DNA from: Ochrobactrum sp. BTU1 | GTDB taxonomy: Bacteria > Pseudomonadota > Alphaproteobacteria > Rhizobiales > Rhizobiaceae | Assembly: GCA_018798825.1 (NCBI GenBank) | Contig: CP076354.1 | Span: 1,054,001-1,118,000, forward strand | Length of the DNA stretch: 64,000 bases | Direction: 5' to 3' | In this document: piece by piece, positions 17,984 through 24,725 of the stretch | Position numbering within the stretch: the first letter of the stretch is position 1 | Layout of the letters: the number at the start of each line of letters is the position of its first letter | Made by a program: the position numbers and the translations under genes | Notes under the pieces: generated by a model | Seen by the model: the letters and a program-made list of their open reading frames with translations, nothing else | Told to the model about the DNA's origin: nothing | The model's database searches: none

Positions 17984-18471
17984 TGAAGATCATAGACGTT
18001 CTCGCCCTCAAATGGCTTAACCCTGACCAAACCCTACTCGGAGGCACTGTCGTCACTTCTGACCTAGGGACACTACCTATCTGCATTCATGAGGGATACG
18101 ACACATCAGAAGGTGTTCAACTCTGGAACGATGCTGCTTCCGGTAAGTACGGCCCTGTGTTCGACTATGCCCCTGAGCCTGAACTCTCAGCTGAGGAGGC
18201 GAGGGCGCTTATGCCCTACCTTCCTGCCCGTCAATTCTGGCAAGCGGCTCTTTCCGTGAGCATCACCGAAGACACCCTTATCGAAGCCATAAGCGACCCT
18301 TCAAGCTCCTCTTACATCCCCGATCCGATTGCCCGTCAGGAAGCCATAATCGACATCAGGAAGGCCACGAGCTTCAGCCGGAGCTATCCTACTCTCAACC
18401 AACTTGCGACCGCTCAGGGCCTCCCAGCGGAACAGCTAGACGCCCTCTGGATGTGGGCAACTACGATCTAA
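17983..18471 (+). CDS. Putative tail fibre assembly protein
   Basis: 162 residues starting at a GTG that overlaps the previous TAG. The C-terminal half has the pattern Leu-Pro-Ala-Arg-Gln-Phe-Trp then a run of helices ending Ala-Glu-Gln-Leu-Asp-Ala-Leu-Trp. This resembles the Leu-X-X-Arg-Gln and Gln-Ile-Asp motifs found in many small tail fibre chaperones and tail-tip proteins. The N-terminal half is unassigned. Function is inferred from motif and position after the fibre genes. Confidence 0.5.
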   Translation: MKIIDVLALKWLNPDQTLLGGTVVTSDLGTLPICIHEGYDTSEGVQLWNDAASGKYGPVFDYAPEPELSAEEARALMPYLPARQFWQAALSVSITEDTLIEAISDPSSSSYIPDPIARQEAIIDIRKATSFSRSYPTLNQLATAQGLPAEQLDALWMWATTI

Positions 18472-18674
18472 TGAAAGGAAATCCTATTGTGGAAACTGCC
18501 ACGAACGGCGCGGCTGTTGCAGCTGTAGCAAGCCCCGTGTGGCTCCCTTGGCTACATACAGCGTCAGAAATCACGGCGACTGTAGCCCCAATCCTAGGTG
18601 CGATCTGGTTGATCGTACAGATCATCTCGAAGGTCACCGAAATTGTTCAGAAATGGAGACATCGTGAAGACTAA
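18471..18674 (+). CDS. Class II holin, T7 gp17.5-like
   Basis: 67 residues, the same length as T7 gp17.5, and placed the same way between fibre genes and small terminase. A Pro/Trp-containing amphipathic stretch precedes one clear membrane segment (about residues 37-57), then a Lys/Arg/His-rich tail. The ATG overlaps the previous stop (TAATG). A GTG 18 bases downstream, behind AAAGGAAA, is an alternative start. Confidence 0.8.
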   Translation: MKGNPIVETATNGAAVAAVASPVWLPWLHTASEITATVAPILGAIWLIVQIISKVTEIVQKWRHRED

Positions 18675-18894
18675 TAAGCAAACGCTCGACAGTCTCTTTG
18701 ATGCCTTCGCTCAGGAACTCCAGAAGCAAATAGTACCGGGAGAAACTCCTGCGGCTACGTTGAACGTCATTCGACAGTTCCTCAAGGATCAGGGCGTCAA
18801 TCCGATCCCCGGCACAAATCCCGTAGTCAACAACATCGCTGCAAATCTTCCGTTCTCCGGCGAGGAGCACGATGAAGAAGCCGTACATCACTAA
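18664..18894 (+). CDS. Small terminase subunit, T7 gp18-like
   Basis: 76 residues (T7 gp18 is 89). The GTG start overlaps the holin end by 11 bases and has GGAG six bases upstream. The central Ala-Ala-Thr-Leu-Asn-Val-Ile-Arg-Gln-Phe-Leu-Lys-Asp helix is characteristic of T7-type small terminases, which recognise the concatemer junction and load the large subunit. The C-terminus is acidic and His-rich. Confidence 0.82.
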   Translation: MKTNKQTLDSLFDAFAQELQKQIVPGETPAATLNVIRQFLKDQGVNPIPGTNPVVNNIAANLPFSGEEHDEEAVHH

Positions 18895-18917
18895 GCCATA
18901 ACAGACGACAGGAGAGC

Positions 18918-18957
18918 TTTAGGCTCCACTGGAAGGATTACCCTCCCGGTGCCTAAA
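18918..18957 (+). other. Long imperfect hairpin before the large terminase gene
   Basis: TTTAGGC at 18918 pairs with GCCTAAA at 18951, and the inner CACTGG-AAGG pairs with CCTCCCGGTG with a wobble and one mismatch. The near full-length 40-base stem-loop lies 30 bases before the TTG of the next gene and lacks a T run. Its size suits RNase III processing; T7 has such a site (R18.5) in the same neighbourhood. That role is inference. Confidence 0.5.
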
Positions 18958-18986
18958 CGCTCGTCCTGAGGTTACCTAGGAGCAAA

Positions 18987-20705
18987 TTGACCGCAACTAA
19001 GCAGAGGGCGTTATCTTCGACGCACCTCAACCAAGTCCTTGATCCACTCAAGGCAGACTTCAGAAACTTCCTTTATGTCATCTGGCAGCATGTCCTTCCG
19101 GGATGCAACCCGACGAAGGTCCAGTACGACATCGCACGGTTCCTTCAGCATGGCCCTAAGCGTATGGTCATCGAAGCTTTCCGTGGTGTCGGTAAGTCGT
19201 GGATTACGTCCGCCTTTGTGTGCTGGCTGCTCTATTGTAATCCTCAGCTAAATATCCTCGTTATCTCGGCCTCTAAGCAACGCGCTGACGACTTCTCAAC
19301 GTTCACCAAACGTCTGATCTTTGAAATCGATATTCTGGCCCACCTGAGGCCGACAGGCGACCAACGTAACTCCAACGTGGCATTCGATGTCGGACCTGCT
19401 CGTGCCTCTCACGCGCCGTCTGTGAAGTCCCTAGGAATCACCTCGCAGATCGCCGGTAGCCGTGCTGACGTGATCATTCCCGATGACGTTGAGGTTCCTA
19501 ACAACTCCGACACTTCGCTGAAACGTGAGAAGCTGTCTGAGCAGATTAAGGAGTTCGATGCTGTTCTGAAGCCGGGAGGCCGTATCATCTACCTCGGTAC
19601 ACCGCAGAGTGAACAGTCTATCTACAACCTTCTTCCTGACCGTGGTTACCAGCTCCGCATCTGGTGTGCTCGTTATCCTGACGAAGCGAGACGCGCTAAG
19701 TACGGCTCTAAGCTGGCCCCTCTGATCGCCAAGGAGCTTGATGCTGATCCGAACCTAGTTGGACGCACAACTGACCCTGAACGCTTCTCAGGCCACGATC
19801 TGGACGAACGTGAGCTGTCTTATGGTAAGTCCGGCTTCAGCCTTCAGTTCATGCTCGATACGAGCTTGTCGGATGAAGACAAGTATCCACTTAAGCTGTC
19901 CGATCTGATCGTCCTAGGGCTGAACCCGAAGAAAGGACCTTCAGAAATTGTCTGGGCTGCCTCAAAGGACAAGGTTCGTGAGGACCTTCCGATGATCGGC
20001 CTTCCGGGTGATCGCTACTACGAACCAATGTTCATCGGTAAGGAATGGCTGGATTACGAAGGCTCAGTCATGTTCGTGGACCCTTCGGGCCGAGGTAAGG
20101 ATGAAACCACATGGGCCGTCATTAAGATGCTCCATGGGATGCTCTTCCTGACAGCGATCGGTGCATCTAAGGACGGCTATAGTGATCCCACGCTTCTAAA
20201 GGTGCTGAAATGTGCCAAGGACCAGAGCGTCAATCTGATCCTCGTTGAGCCGAACTACGGTGACGGCATGTTTGCCCAGCTGCTCCGTGCAAAGTCGCAG
20301 GTTCAGTATCCTGTTCAGATCGAAGACAGCCCTTGGGCAAAGGCTCAGAAGGAAGTCCGCATCATCGACACGCTGGAACCAATTCTGAACCAGCACAAGC
20401 TCGTGGTCTGCTCCTCGGTAATCGAATGGGATTACGAGAGCACTGAGGTCTACACACAGGACGACATGGTGCGTATGCGTCTGTTCTACCAGATGACCCG
20501 TATCACCCGTAACCGTGGCGCTCTGGCCCATGATGACCGGATTGATGCTGTCGCAGGAGCCGTGGCGTACTGGGTAGACTACATGGGCCGAAACACTGAC
20601 AAGGCTGTTGCAGACAGGAAGCAGGAGCTGCTCGATCAGGAACTGGCACGGTTCATGGAGAATGCCCTCGGTTCCTCCTTCCACTCGTCACCTCGGTGGT
20701 TCTGA
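18987..20705 (+). CDS. Terminase large subunit, T7 gp19-like
   Basis: 572 residues (T7 gp19 is 586). It is the packaging ATPase and concatemer-cutting nuclease. Walker A is Gly-Val-Gly-Lys-Ser at 67-71, Walker B is Asp-Val-Ile-Ile-Pro-Asp-Asp at 161-167, and the nuclease domain opens with Val-Asp-Pro-Ser-Gly-Arg-Gly-Lys-Asp around Asp365, with a further Asp-Asp-Arg-Ile-Asp-Ala near residue 520. The TTG start has CCTAGGAG at 8 bases. The gene ends the virion operon. Confidence 0.96.
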   Translation: MTATKQRALSSTHLNQVLDPLKADFRNFLYVIWQHVLPGCNPTKVQYDIARFLQHGPKRMVIEAFRGVGKSWITSAFVCWLLYCNPQLNILVISASKQRADDFSTFTKRLIFEIDILAHLRPTGDQRNSNVAFDVGPARASHAPSVKSLGITSQIAGSRADVIIPDDVEVPNNSDTSLKREKLSEQIKEFDAVLKPGGRIIYLGTPQSEQSIYNLLPDRGYQLRIWCARYPDEARRAKYGSKLAPLIAKELDADPNLVGRTTDPERFSGHDLDERELSYGKSGFSLQFMLDTSLSDEDKYPLKLSDLIVLGLNPKKGPSEIVWAASKDKVREDLPMIGLPGDRYYEPMFIGKEWLDYEGSVMFVDPSGRGKDETTWAVIKMLHGMLFLTAIGASKDGYSDPTLLKVLKCAKDQSVNLILVEPNYGDGMFAQLLRAKSQVQYPVQIEDSPWAKAQKEVRIIDTLEPILNQHKLVVCSSVIEWDYESTEVYTQDDMVRMRLFYQMTRITRNRGALAHDDRIDAVAGAVAYWVDYMGRNTDKAVADRKQELLDQELARFMENALGSSFHSSPRWF

Positions 20706-20734
20706 CCGAATAGGTTGCACAGTAGCAGGGGTCC

Positions 20735-20821
20735 CCTAAGGTTATACCTAAGGTACACCTAAGGTTCACCTAGAGTGTTACCTTAGGTGTATCCTAAGGG
20801 TGACCTTGAGTTCACCTCGAC
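20735..20821 (+). repeat. Phased CCTAAGG array 1 (SRR-like)
   Basis: Eight copies of CCTAAGG or variants begin at 20735, 20747, 20758, 20769, 20781 (as CCTTAGG), 20793, 20804 and 20815, each 11 or 12 bases apart, often extended as ACCTAAGGTTCA. T7 has arrays of CCTAAAG-like heptamers, called SRL and SRR, beside its terminal repeats. This array sits just after the large terminase gene, where SRR lies in T7. Confidence 0.8.
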
Positions 20822-20915
20822 ACACACTCAAGGGGATACATCCTTAGCTCCACCCGATGTAAGTCAGGCTGGCCTAGGGTGTCCCCATACTACTGCTCCT
20901 CCGTAATCATCCAAA
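20822..20915 (+). other. Putative terminal-repeat / concatemer junction segment
   Basis: The stretch between the two heptamer arrays, with only two stray heptamers (20852 and 20873) and no open frame. In T7 the order in a concatemer is SRR, terminal repeat, SRL, so this is where a terminal repeat would lie. Its exact ends cannot be read from a single integrated copy, and the real repeat could extend into either array. Confidence 0.4.
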
Positions 20916-21010
20916 CCTAAGGGTAACCTCAGGCAGCAGCTCTACGGGATAACTAAAGCTGGACCTAAGGCTTCACCTGAGGGTTCCCCTAGCGTTCGCA
21001 GAACCTCACG
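20916..21010 (+). repeat. CCTAAGG array 2 (SRL-like)
   Basis: Variants at 20916, 20927, 20964, 20976, 20988 and 21004, in part again spaced 11 to 12 bases. It is less regular than array 1. It would flank the early side of the junction. Confidence 0.6.
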
Positions 21011-21311
21011 AATGTTTGTTACAAAAATCTGTGCGACCAATCGGATATAGAAGCTTTGCGCGATCCCCCCGTGTACCCCCTCGAAACTGCCCTCTGGATG
21101 CACTCAAAGGTCCCAAAGGTCACACTATTGGTCACGGTAAGAGGCTAAGGCGTTGAAAACAAAGGGATAGAAACGGATATTACATCCTTATAAGGTAGGG
21201 GGCATAGGGGGAATGCCTAGGGTGTGTTCCGAGTTTGCTAATGTTTAGACGTATCCTTGCAAATCGGTGTAAGGAAGGGCGTCACACCTAAGCACACCAA
21301 AGGGCCAACTA
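21011..21311 (+). promoter_or_regulatory. Gene-free early leader with a possible phage promoter
   Basis: About 300 bases without a gene. The 17 bases AAAGGTCACACTATTGG at 21115 share the AGGT-ACACTAT core of the SP6/T7 promoter class and lie where the leftmost T7 promoter would be. A palindrome CCTTATAAGG at 21187 and T-rich stretches near 21237 may belong to host-type promoters. With no polymerase gene in view the promoter call is tentative. Confidence 0.35.
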
Positions 21312-21728
21312 ATGAGCAACTCTAGCCTACCTTGGCAAACCCTTATCAATCTGTCTGACGCAATGCCTTATGAGCGGCATGAGGTGGAAGCGTTCGGGAC
21401 ATTCCTAAAGAGGGACGATAACAAGGACTATAGGCTAACCGTTGGCATACCTTACCTTAACATCGACGGTCATGCGGTGGGGGAACTCATGAGCCGTGGC
21501 TATGCAGTCTATTCATCGGACATGCTAAGCGGCCTTATTGTCGTTGCGAAGCGGGGGACGCCTAAGCGGTTATTCAGACAGGCGGCTATTCGCTTTGAAG
21601 TCTGGCAGTGCATCGGGGATGAACCCGCTATGACCTATAAGGCAACAACGGGAAGCCTTAACGAAGGGCTTGAGGTGGGCATTAAGGCGTTACTAGCAGG
21701 GGCGATTAACGTGGCTCTAGCGCAATAA
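21312..21728 (+). CDS. Phage early protein of unknown function
   Basis: 138 residues, AAAGGG eight bases before ATG. Mixed alpha/beta composition, no membrane segment, no recognised motif. The first half has Tyr-Arg-Leu-Thr-Val-Gly-Ile-Pro-Tyr-Leu-Asn and the end is Ala/Leu-rich. It is the first gene after the presumed genome end, a position where T7-like phages keep host-takeover genes. Confidence 0.6.
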   Translation: MSNSSLPWQTLINLSDAMPYERHEVEAFGTFLKRDDNKDYRLTVGIPYLNIDGHAVGELMSRGYAVYSSDMLSGLIVVAKRGTPKRLFRQAAIRFEVWQCIGDEPAMTYKATTGSLNEGLEVGIKALLAGAINVALAQ

Positions 21729-21811
21729 CCCAGGCATTTGCATAAAAGTTTCTAATGTTTTCAATAGGTTATCATTTTTATCAATGTTTTTTCATTTTAC
21801 GTATTGCGCAA

Positions 21812-21826
21812 GCGTAACACTTACGC
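21812..21826. promoter_or_regulatory. Inverted repeat GCGTAA-CAC-TTACGC
   Basis: Perfect 6 bp arms around three bases, in the AT-rich gap after the first early gene. It shares the GCGTAACACT core with sites at 22079 and 26300. Likely operator for a phage regulator (inference). The surrounding gap 21729-22127 holds no gene I can support: its first 80 bases are AT-rich, and a TTGACA occurs at 21898 without a convincing -10. Confidence 0.5.
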
Positions 21827-22031
21827 TAGAACATAATCACCGCAGCGAACAAGGCAGACGCCAAGCGCTGAGGGGCGGACCGGAAGGACCGAGTTCTTTG
21901 ACAATCGAATCTGTAAGTGGCGACTGCCTCAAGTGAACCCTAGGGGACACATAAGGAAATAGCCACGGGGACAACGAAACCGTGTCCTTAGCAATCTATC
22001 TTGCGACAATGAATAACGGAACGATCAAGGC

Positions 22032-22059
22032 AACTCAGGGGGCTATTGCCCCTTAAGTT
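22032..22059 (+). terminator. Terminator-like hairpin in the early gap
   Basis: AACT-CA-GGGG pairs with CCCC-TT-AAGTT around GCTATTG, followed by TTGTCC. The stem has an internal mismatch and the T run is short, so it is a weak call. Confidence 0.35.
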
Positions 22060-22070
22060 TGTCCTTACTC

Positions 22071-22095
22071 TTACGCTAGCGTAACACTAGTGCAA
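22071..22095. promoter_or_regulatory. Palindrome TTACGCTAGCGTAA with overlapping GCGTAACACTAGTGCAA
   Basis: A perfect 14-base palindrome, 43 bases before the next gene. Its right half runs into a 17-mer that recurs with one mismatch, in opposite orientation, at 26300-26316. Good operator candidate. Confidence 0.55.
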
Positions 22096-22127
22096 CGGTA
22101 AAGACAGACAATCGAAGGGTATGCACC

Positions 22128-22373
22128 ATGCAGCATGTGATTATCGAGAACACGAACAAATGGCGTGTCGATAGCATCGGAAACGGCCTGATGTATGAGT
22201 TCACGGATAAAGAGACCGGACAAACTGCATTTCTTCAAGGTGACGATGCAGCGTCATGGCGTGAAGAATACGACGAAGTTTCCGACAGCTACGGAACGCC
22301 GTACACACGCCATTCACGGCTAACGTGGAATGAATGCCTCGCTGAACTGTGCGGGGTTTACGTGTGGAACTGA
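22128..22373 (+). CDS. Small phage early protein, unknown function
   Basis: 81 residues with GAAGGG about 10 bases before ATG. Acidic and aromatic-rich: Asp-Asp-Ala-Ala-Ser-Trp-Arg-Glu-Glu-Tyr in the middle, Trp-Asn-Glu-Cys-Leu near the end. No recognised domain. It lies just downstream of the operator-like palindrome and so may be repressed in the lysogen. Confidence 0.6.
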   Translation: MQHVIIENTNKWRVDSIGNGLMYEFTDKETGQTAFLQGDDAASWREEYDEVSDSYGTPYTRHSRLTWNECLAELCGVYVWN

Positions 22374-22525
22374 CAAAGCGAAACGGTCAGCCCTTAATTG
22401 GGCGGCTGTCGTCCTAAGGTCGCGCTTAGGGCCTGATGAGCTAGCGCAATAGGTAAGGCGGGTGGCCCCGTCGATCTAGCCGGAAGCCTCGACGCACAGA
22501 GGCACCACTGTAGGGAGATTGAAGC

Positions 22526-22612
22526 ATGTTCACATGGTCAATCACTCTTCGCTTCAGGACAAAGAAAAAGGCCACGGTCTCGATCACCGTAGCCCTCTTC
22601 ATAACCCTCTAG
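22526..22612 (+). CDS. 28-residue phage membrane peptide (candidate)
   Basis: Met-Phe-Thr-Trp-Ser-Ile-Thr-Leu-Arg-Phe-Arg-Thr-Lys-Lys-Lys, then a hydrophobic Ala-Thr-Val-Ser-Ile-Thr-Val-Ala-Leu-Phe run and stop. TAGGGAG lies 7 to 8 bases before the ATG, one of the better binding sites in the region. A positively charged N-terminus followed by one short hydrophobic stretch suggests an inner-membrane peptide. A strong hairpin follows within four bases. Confidence 0.5.
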   Translation: MFTWSITLRFRTKKKATVSITVALFITL

Positions 22613-22615
22613 CAA

Positions 22616-22647
22616 GGGGCGCTTGGGCTGCAAAGCCTGAGCGTTCC
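22616..22647 (+). other. 14 bp hairpin with GCAA tetraloop
   Basis: GGGGCGCTTGGGCT pairs with AGCCTGAGCGTTCC through several G-U pairs, closed by a GNRA-type GCAA loop. No T run follows. It lies just after the small peptide gene. Possible RNA processing or stabilising element. Confidence 0.45.
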
Positions 22648-22742
22648 CTACAGATACACCTCATCAAACACTCTAGCAAGCCTTAAGCCGCCGTCTGGGA
22701 TGACCAGCGGGGTGACTAGGCGCGTCCATAAGGGGTCACACC

Positions 22743-23354
22743 ATGCCGCGCATTTATGCTGCCTGTCTCGCTTCGTACAACAATGGCGTTCTTCATGGCC
22801 GCTGGATTGAAGCTTCTAGCGATGTCGATGCAATGCAGGACGAAATCAACGCAATGCTTCGGGGAAGCAAGTACCCTAACGTGACCGTGACGTGTCCCGA
22901 CTGTGACGGTCACGGGGGCATTATTGCCAGCGGCTGCGACACTTGCAGAGGTGCGGGGGAAGTTCCCAGCGCCGAAGAATGGGCGATGCATGACAGTGAA
23001 GACCTGCCGTCCTGCTTTGGGGAATACCCGGGATTACAAGCAATAGCCGATTACGTCGAGTTCCTAGAAGACCACGACGAACACGATGAGGAAGACCTTA
23101 AGGCGATCTTTGAGGATTACCGGAATACGGACGATGCGGCGGACGCTATGGAGAACCGCTTCGTGACAATTTGCGCAAGCTTCAAAGATTACTCGGATGA
23201 CTGTGCGGACGAACATATTTCCTCGCTCACAGCGGACGGCGAAGCTCCCCAGTTCTTAGTCAACTATTTCGATTATGAAGCCTTCGCCCGTGACCTCAAG
23301 CACGATTACAACGTGATCGACGTGCCGTCTGGCGTTGCGATCTTCCATCACTGA
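22743..23354 (+). CDS. ardA: ArdA-type anti-restriction protein with a zinc-finger insert
   Basis: 203 residues. The N-terminus (Pro-Arg-Ile-Tyr-Ala-Ala-Cys-Leu-Ala-Ser-Tyr-Asn then Gly-Arg-Trp-Ile-Glu-Ala) and Glu-Glu-Trp-Ala-Met-His-Asp at 78-84 are ArdA hallmarks; the rest is highly acidic, as expected of a DNA mimic that blocks type I restriction enzymes. Between these blocks two Cys-X-X-Cys-X-Gly-X-Gly-like units (51-58 and 65-72) form a DnaJ-type zinc finger, which I do not recall in classic ArdA. AAGGGG precedes the ATG. Early expression would protect incoming DNA. Confidence 0.82.
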   Translation: MPRIYAACLASYNNGVLHGRWIEASSDVDAMQDEINAMLRGSKYPNVTVTCPDCDGHGGIIASGCDTCRGAGEVPSAEEWAMHDSEDLPSCFGEYPGLQAIADYVEFLEDHDEHDEEDLKAIFEDYRNTDDAADAMENRFVTICASFKDYSDDCADEHISSLTADGEAPQFLVNYFDYEAFARDLKHDYNVIDVPSGVAIFHH

Positions 23355-23364
23355 GGCGACACCC

Positions 23365-23670
23365 ATGATTAAGCAAAAGAAGGTCAAGCAGACCAAAGCA
23401 GATTTGCGCCGGAAGGTGGCTGAGTTAACCGCGCAACTTGCAAGCACTTACCATTTTGCCGACGCCGAGCTGCACAAATCGGGCGGGCTTATGGGAAGCG
23501 GCGTCTTGCTTCAACTGACTGCCTTAGGCGGTCGCGAAATTATCAATCCCGTTGTCATCCAAGACGGCCTAAGCCCGGCAACTATCGCTGCGATCCGTGC
23601 AGACATTGAACGCAGTTTTGAAATTGCCATAGCGTTTAAGCCCGGTAAGGCTAAGAAAACCGAAGCGTGA
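23365..23670 (+). CDS. Small phage protein with basic N-terminal coil
   Basis: 101 residues starting Met-Ile-Lys-Gln-Lys-Lys-Val, with GAGGCG 6 to 7 bases upstream; an in-frame codon further left lies inside ardA. A Lys/Arg-rich coiled-coil N-terminus (residues 1-30) leads into a mixed segment and a basic C-terminal tail. No family recognised. It is part of a compact run of early genes after ardA. Confidence 0.6.
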   Translation: MIKQKKVKQTKADLRRKVAELTAQLASTYHFADAELHKSGGLMGSGVLLQLTALGGREIINPVVIQDGLSPATIAAIRADIERSFEIAIAFKPGKAKKTEA

Positions 23671-23673
23671 CTA

Positions 23674-23859
23674 ATGGCAACATATGTAGTCCGCCGCTGC
23701 GGTATCCAGTGGAAGGTCACCAAGAGGGAACCCGGGTGGCTCTCTCTAATCGGCACCTATCCAACACGTAAAGTCGCCCTTTCAGTTGCCCGAACGTTGG
23801 CAGGGAAGGGCGGAACGGTTGAGGACGCCTCACAGCGAAGCGAGGACGCCAAGCAGTGA
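23674..23859 (+). CDS. Small DUF2188-like protein
   Basis: 61 residues. The layout Tyr-Val-Val-Arg-Arg then Trp-Lys-Val, a gap, and Thr-Arg-Lys-Val-Ala-Leu-Ser-Val-Ala-Arg-Thr-Leu-Ala resembles the short beta-hairpin plus helix proteins of the DUF2188 type. The assignment is from pattern only. The ATG is three bases after the previous stop, and its own stop overlaps the next GTG. Confidence 0.5.
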   Translation: MATYVVRRCGIQWKVTKREPGWLSLIGTYPTRKVALSVARTLAGKGGTVEDASQRSEDAKQ

Positions 23860-23951
23860 CCTTCACCACCTTCCTAATCATCACCCTTTGTTATTTCTCA
23901 GCCACCTGTGCTCCTGCCGCGTGGCTTCTTCTTAAGGATCGACCAAAATGA
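23856..23951 (+). CDS. 31-residue coupled membrane peptide
   Basis: GTG start inside the previous gene's end (GTGA) and TGA stop overlapping the next ATG (ATGA). The product is one hydrophobic segment (Phe-Leu-Ile-Ile-Thr-Leu-Cys-Tyr-Phe, ending Trp-Leu-Leu-Leu) with two Cys and a charged Lys-Asp-Arg-Pro-Lys tail. Double stop/start overlap in a tightly packed run is the main evidence that it is translated. GAGGA lies 11 to 13 bases upstream. Confidence 0.6.
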   Translation: MTFTTFLIITLCYFSATCAPAAWLLLKDRPK

Positions 23952-24364
23952 AGCTTCCACCTATTGAATGCCCAGCCGCCGCTCTCCCTGTGTTCGTGGT
24001 CTTGCCGCCTGAGACGCCTGTCTCGACCATCCTTCGTGCAGCAAGGGATTTGATCAGTGTGCCGGACAGGTGGACCAAGTGGGGCTACGGGTTTGAAGTT
24101 AAGCCTTTGACTGAGGAACAAGCAGGGGAAACACCGTGGGTGACTGAACCTGAGGCAACCTGCTTTTGCGCTCTAGGAGCAGTACGGAAGGTGACGGGTC
24201 GTGCGGATGATTATCAACCCGCTGTTCGTCTTCTAGAGGCTGGTGCTTTCGACGTGGCGGAGTACAACGACCACCCATCGACGACCCACGCTGACGTTCT
24301 ACGCATGTTTAACCGTGCGATCAGACGTGCAGAGGCGAGGGAAGCCTTAGCTCTTACCCACTGA
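23948..24364 (+). CDS. DUF6197-like phage protein
   Basis: 138 residues. The core Cys-Phe-Cys-Ala-Leu-Gly-Ala-Val near residue 75 and Tyr-Asn-Asp-His-Pro-Ser-Thr-Thr-His-Ala-Asp-Val-Leu near residue 110 fit the DUF6197 pattern seen in phages and plasmids. Function unknown. Its 3' end overlaps, on opposite strands, the last 18 bases of the leftward gene at 24347. Confidence 0.6.
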   Translation: MKLPPIECPAAALPVFVVLPPETPVSTILRAARDLISVPDRWTKWGYGFEVKPLTEEQAGETPWVTEPEATCFCALGAVRKVTGRADDYQPAVRLLEAGAFDVAEYNDHPSTTHADVLRMFNRAIRRAEAREALALTH

Positions 24365-24640
24365 CCGAGCCTTATAAGCAGCCTGAGCCGCCTCAATTTG
24401 CCGCTCTAGCTCAGCTCTATTCTTCTCATCAAGCAACCTAAACGGCTCAGGGGTGTGACTTCTGATCACCCTAGCGCCGTGCCTAAGGGTCAACCTCTTG
24501 TGGCCCCTTAGTTCCACAGCCTTCTCATAGGCACCAATCCCAATGGTCAGATTGCACGAGGCGGACAGTAACGTCTCAAGCCTGTTGCCGTCATCTGCCC
24601 ACTGCTCAACGTGGAAACAAAGCTCATCTGTCGTTGCCAT
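24347..24640 (-). CDS. Only leftward gene of the prophage part; unknown function
   Basis: 97 residues, with TAAGGAG seven bases before the ATG, the strongest binding site in the early region. The Asp-Asp-Gly-Asn-Arg-Leu-Glu-Thr-Leu-Leu then Ala-Tyr-Glu-Lys-Ala-Val and Leu-Thr-Leu-Arg-His-Gly-Ala-Arg-Val-Ile pattern recalls small uncharacterised proteins common in Rhizobiales genomes. The C-terminus is a charged helix. TTGCCT and TATATG spaced 15 bases apart upstream are a possible promoter. Opposite orientation suggests expression during lysogeny. Confidence 0.65.
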   Translation of the reverse strand: MATTDELCFHVEQWADDGNRLETLLSASCNLTIGIGAYEKAVELRGHKRLTLRHGARVIRSHTPEPFRLLDEKNRAELERQIEAAQAAYKARSVGKS

Positions 24641-24725
24641 TTCAGGTCTCCTTAGGGGTTAGGAACATATACCCACACAGGAGGCTAGGCAAGGAATTTA
24701 ACCAGTACCGAAAGGACAACCTGAA

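Noticed and set aside
22380..22525. Possible tRNA-like or hammerhead ribozyme (CTGATGAG at 22433)
   Set aside because: There is no GAAA core partner or cleavage-site stem for a hammerhead, and the T-arm and acceptor pairing of a tRNA are missing.
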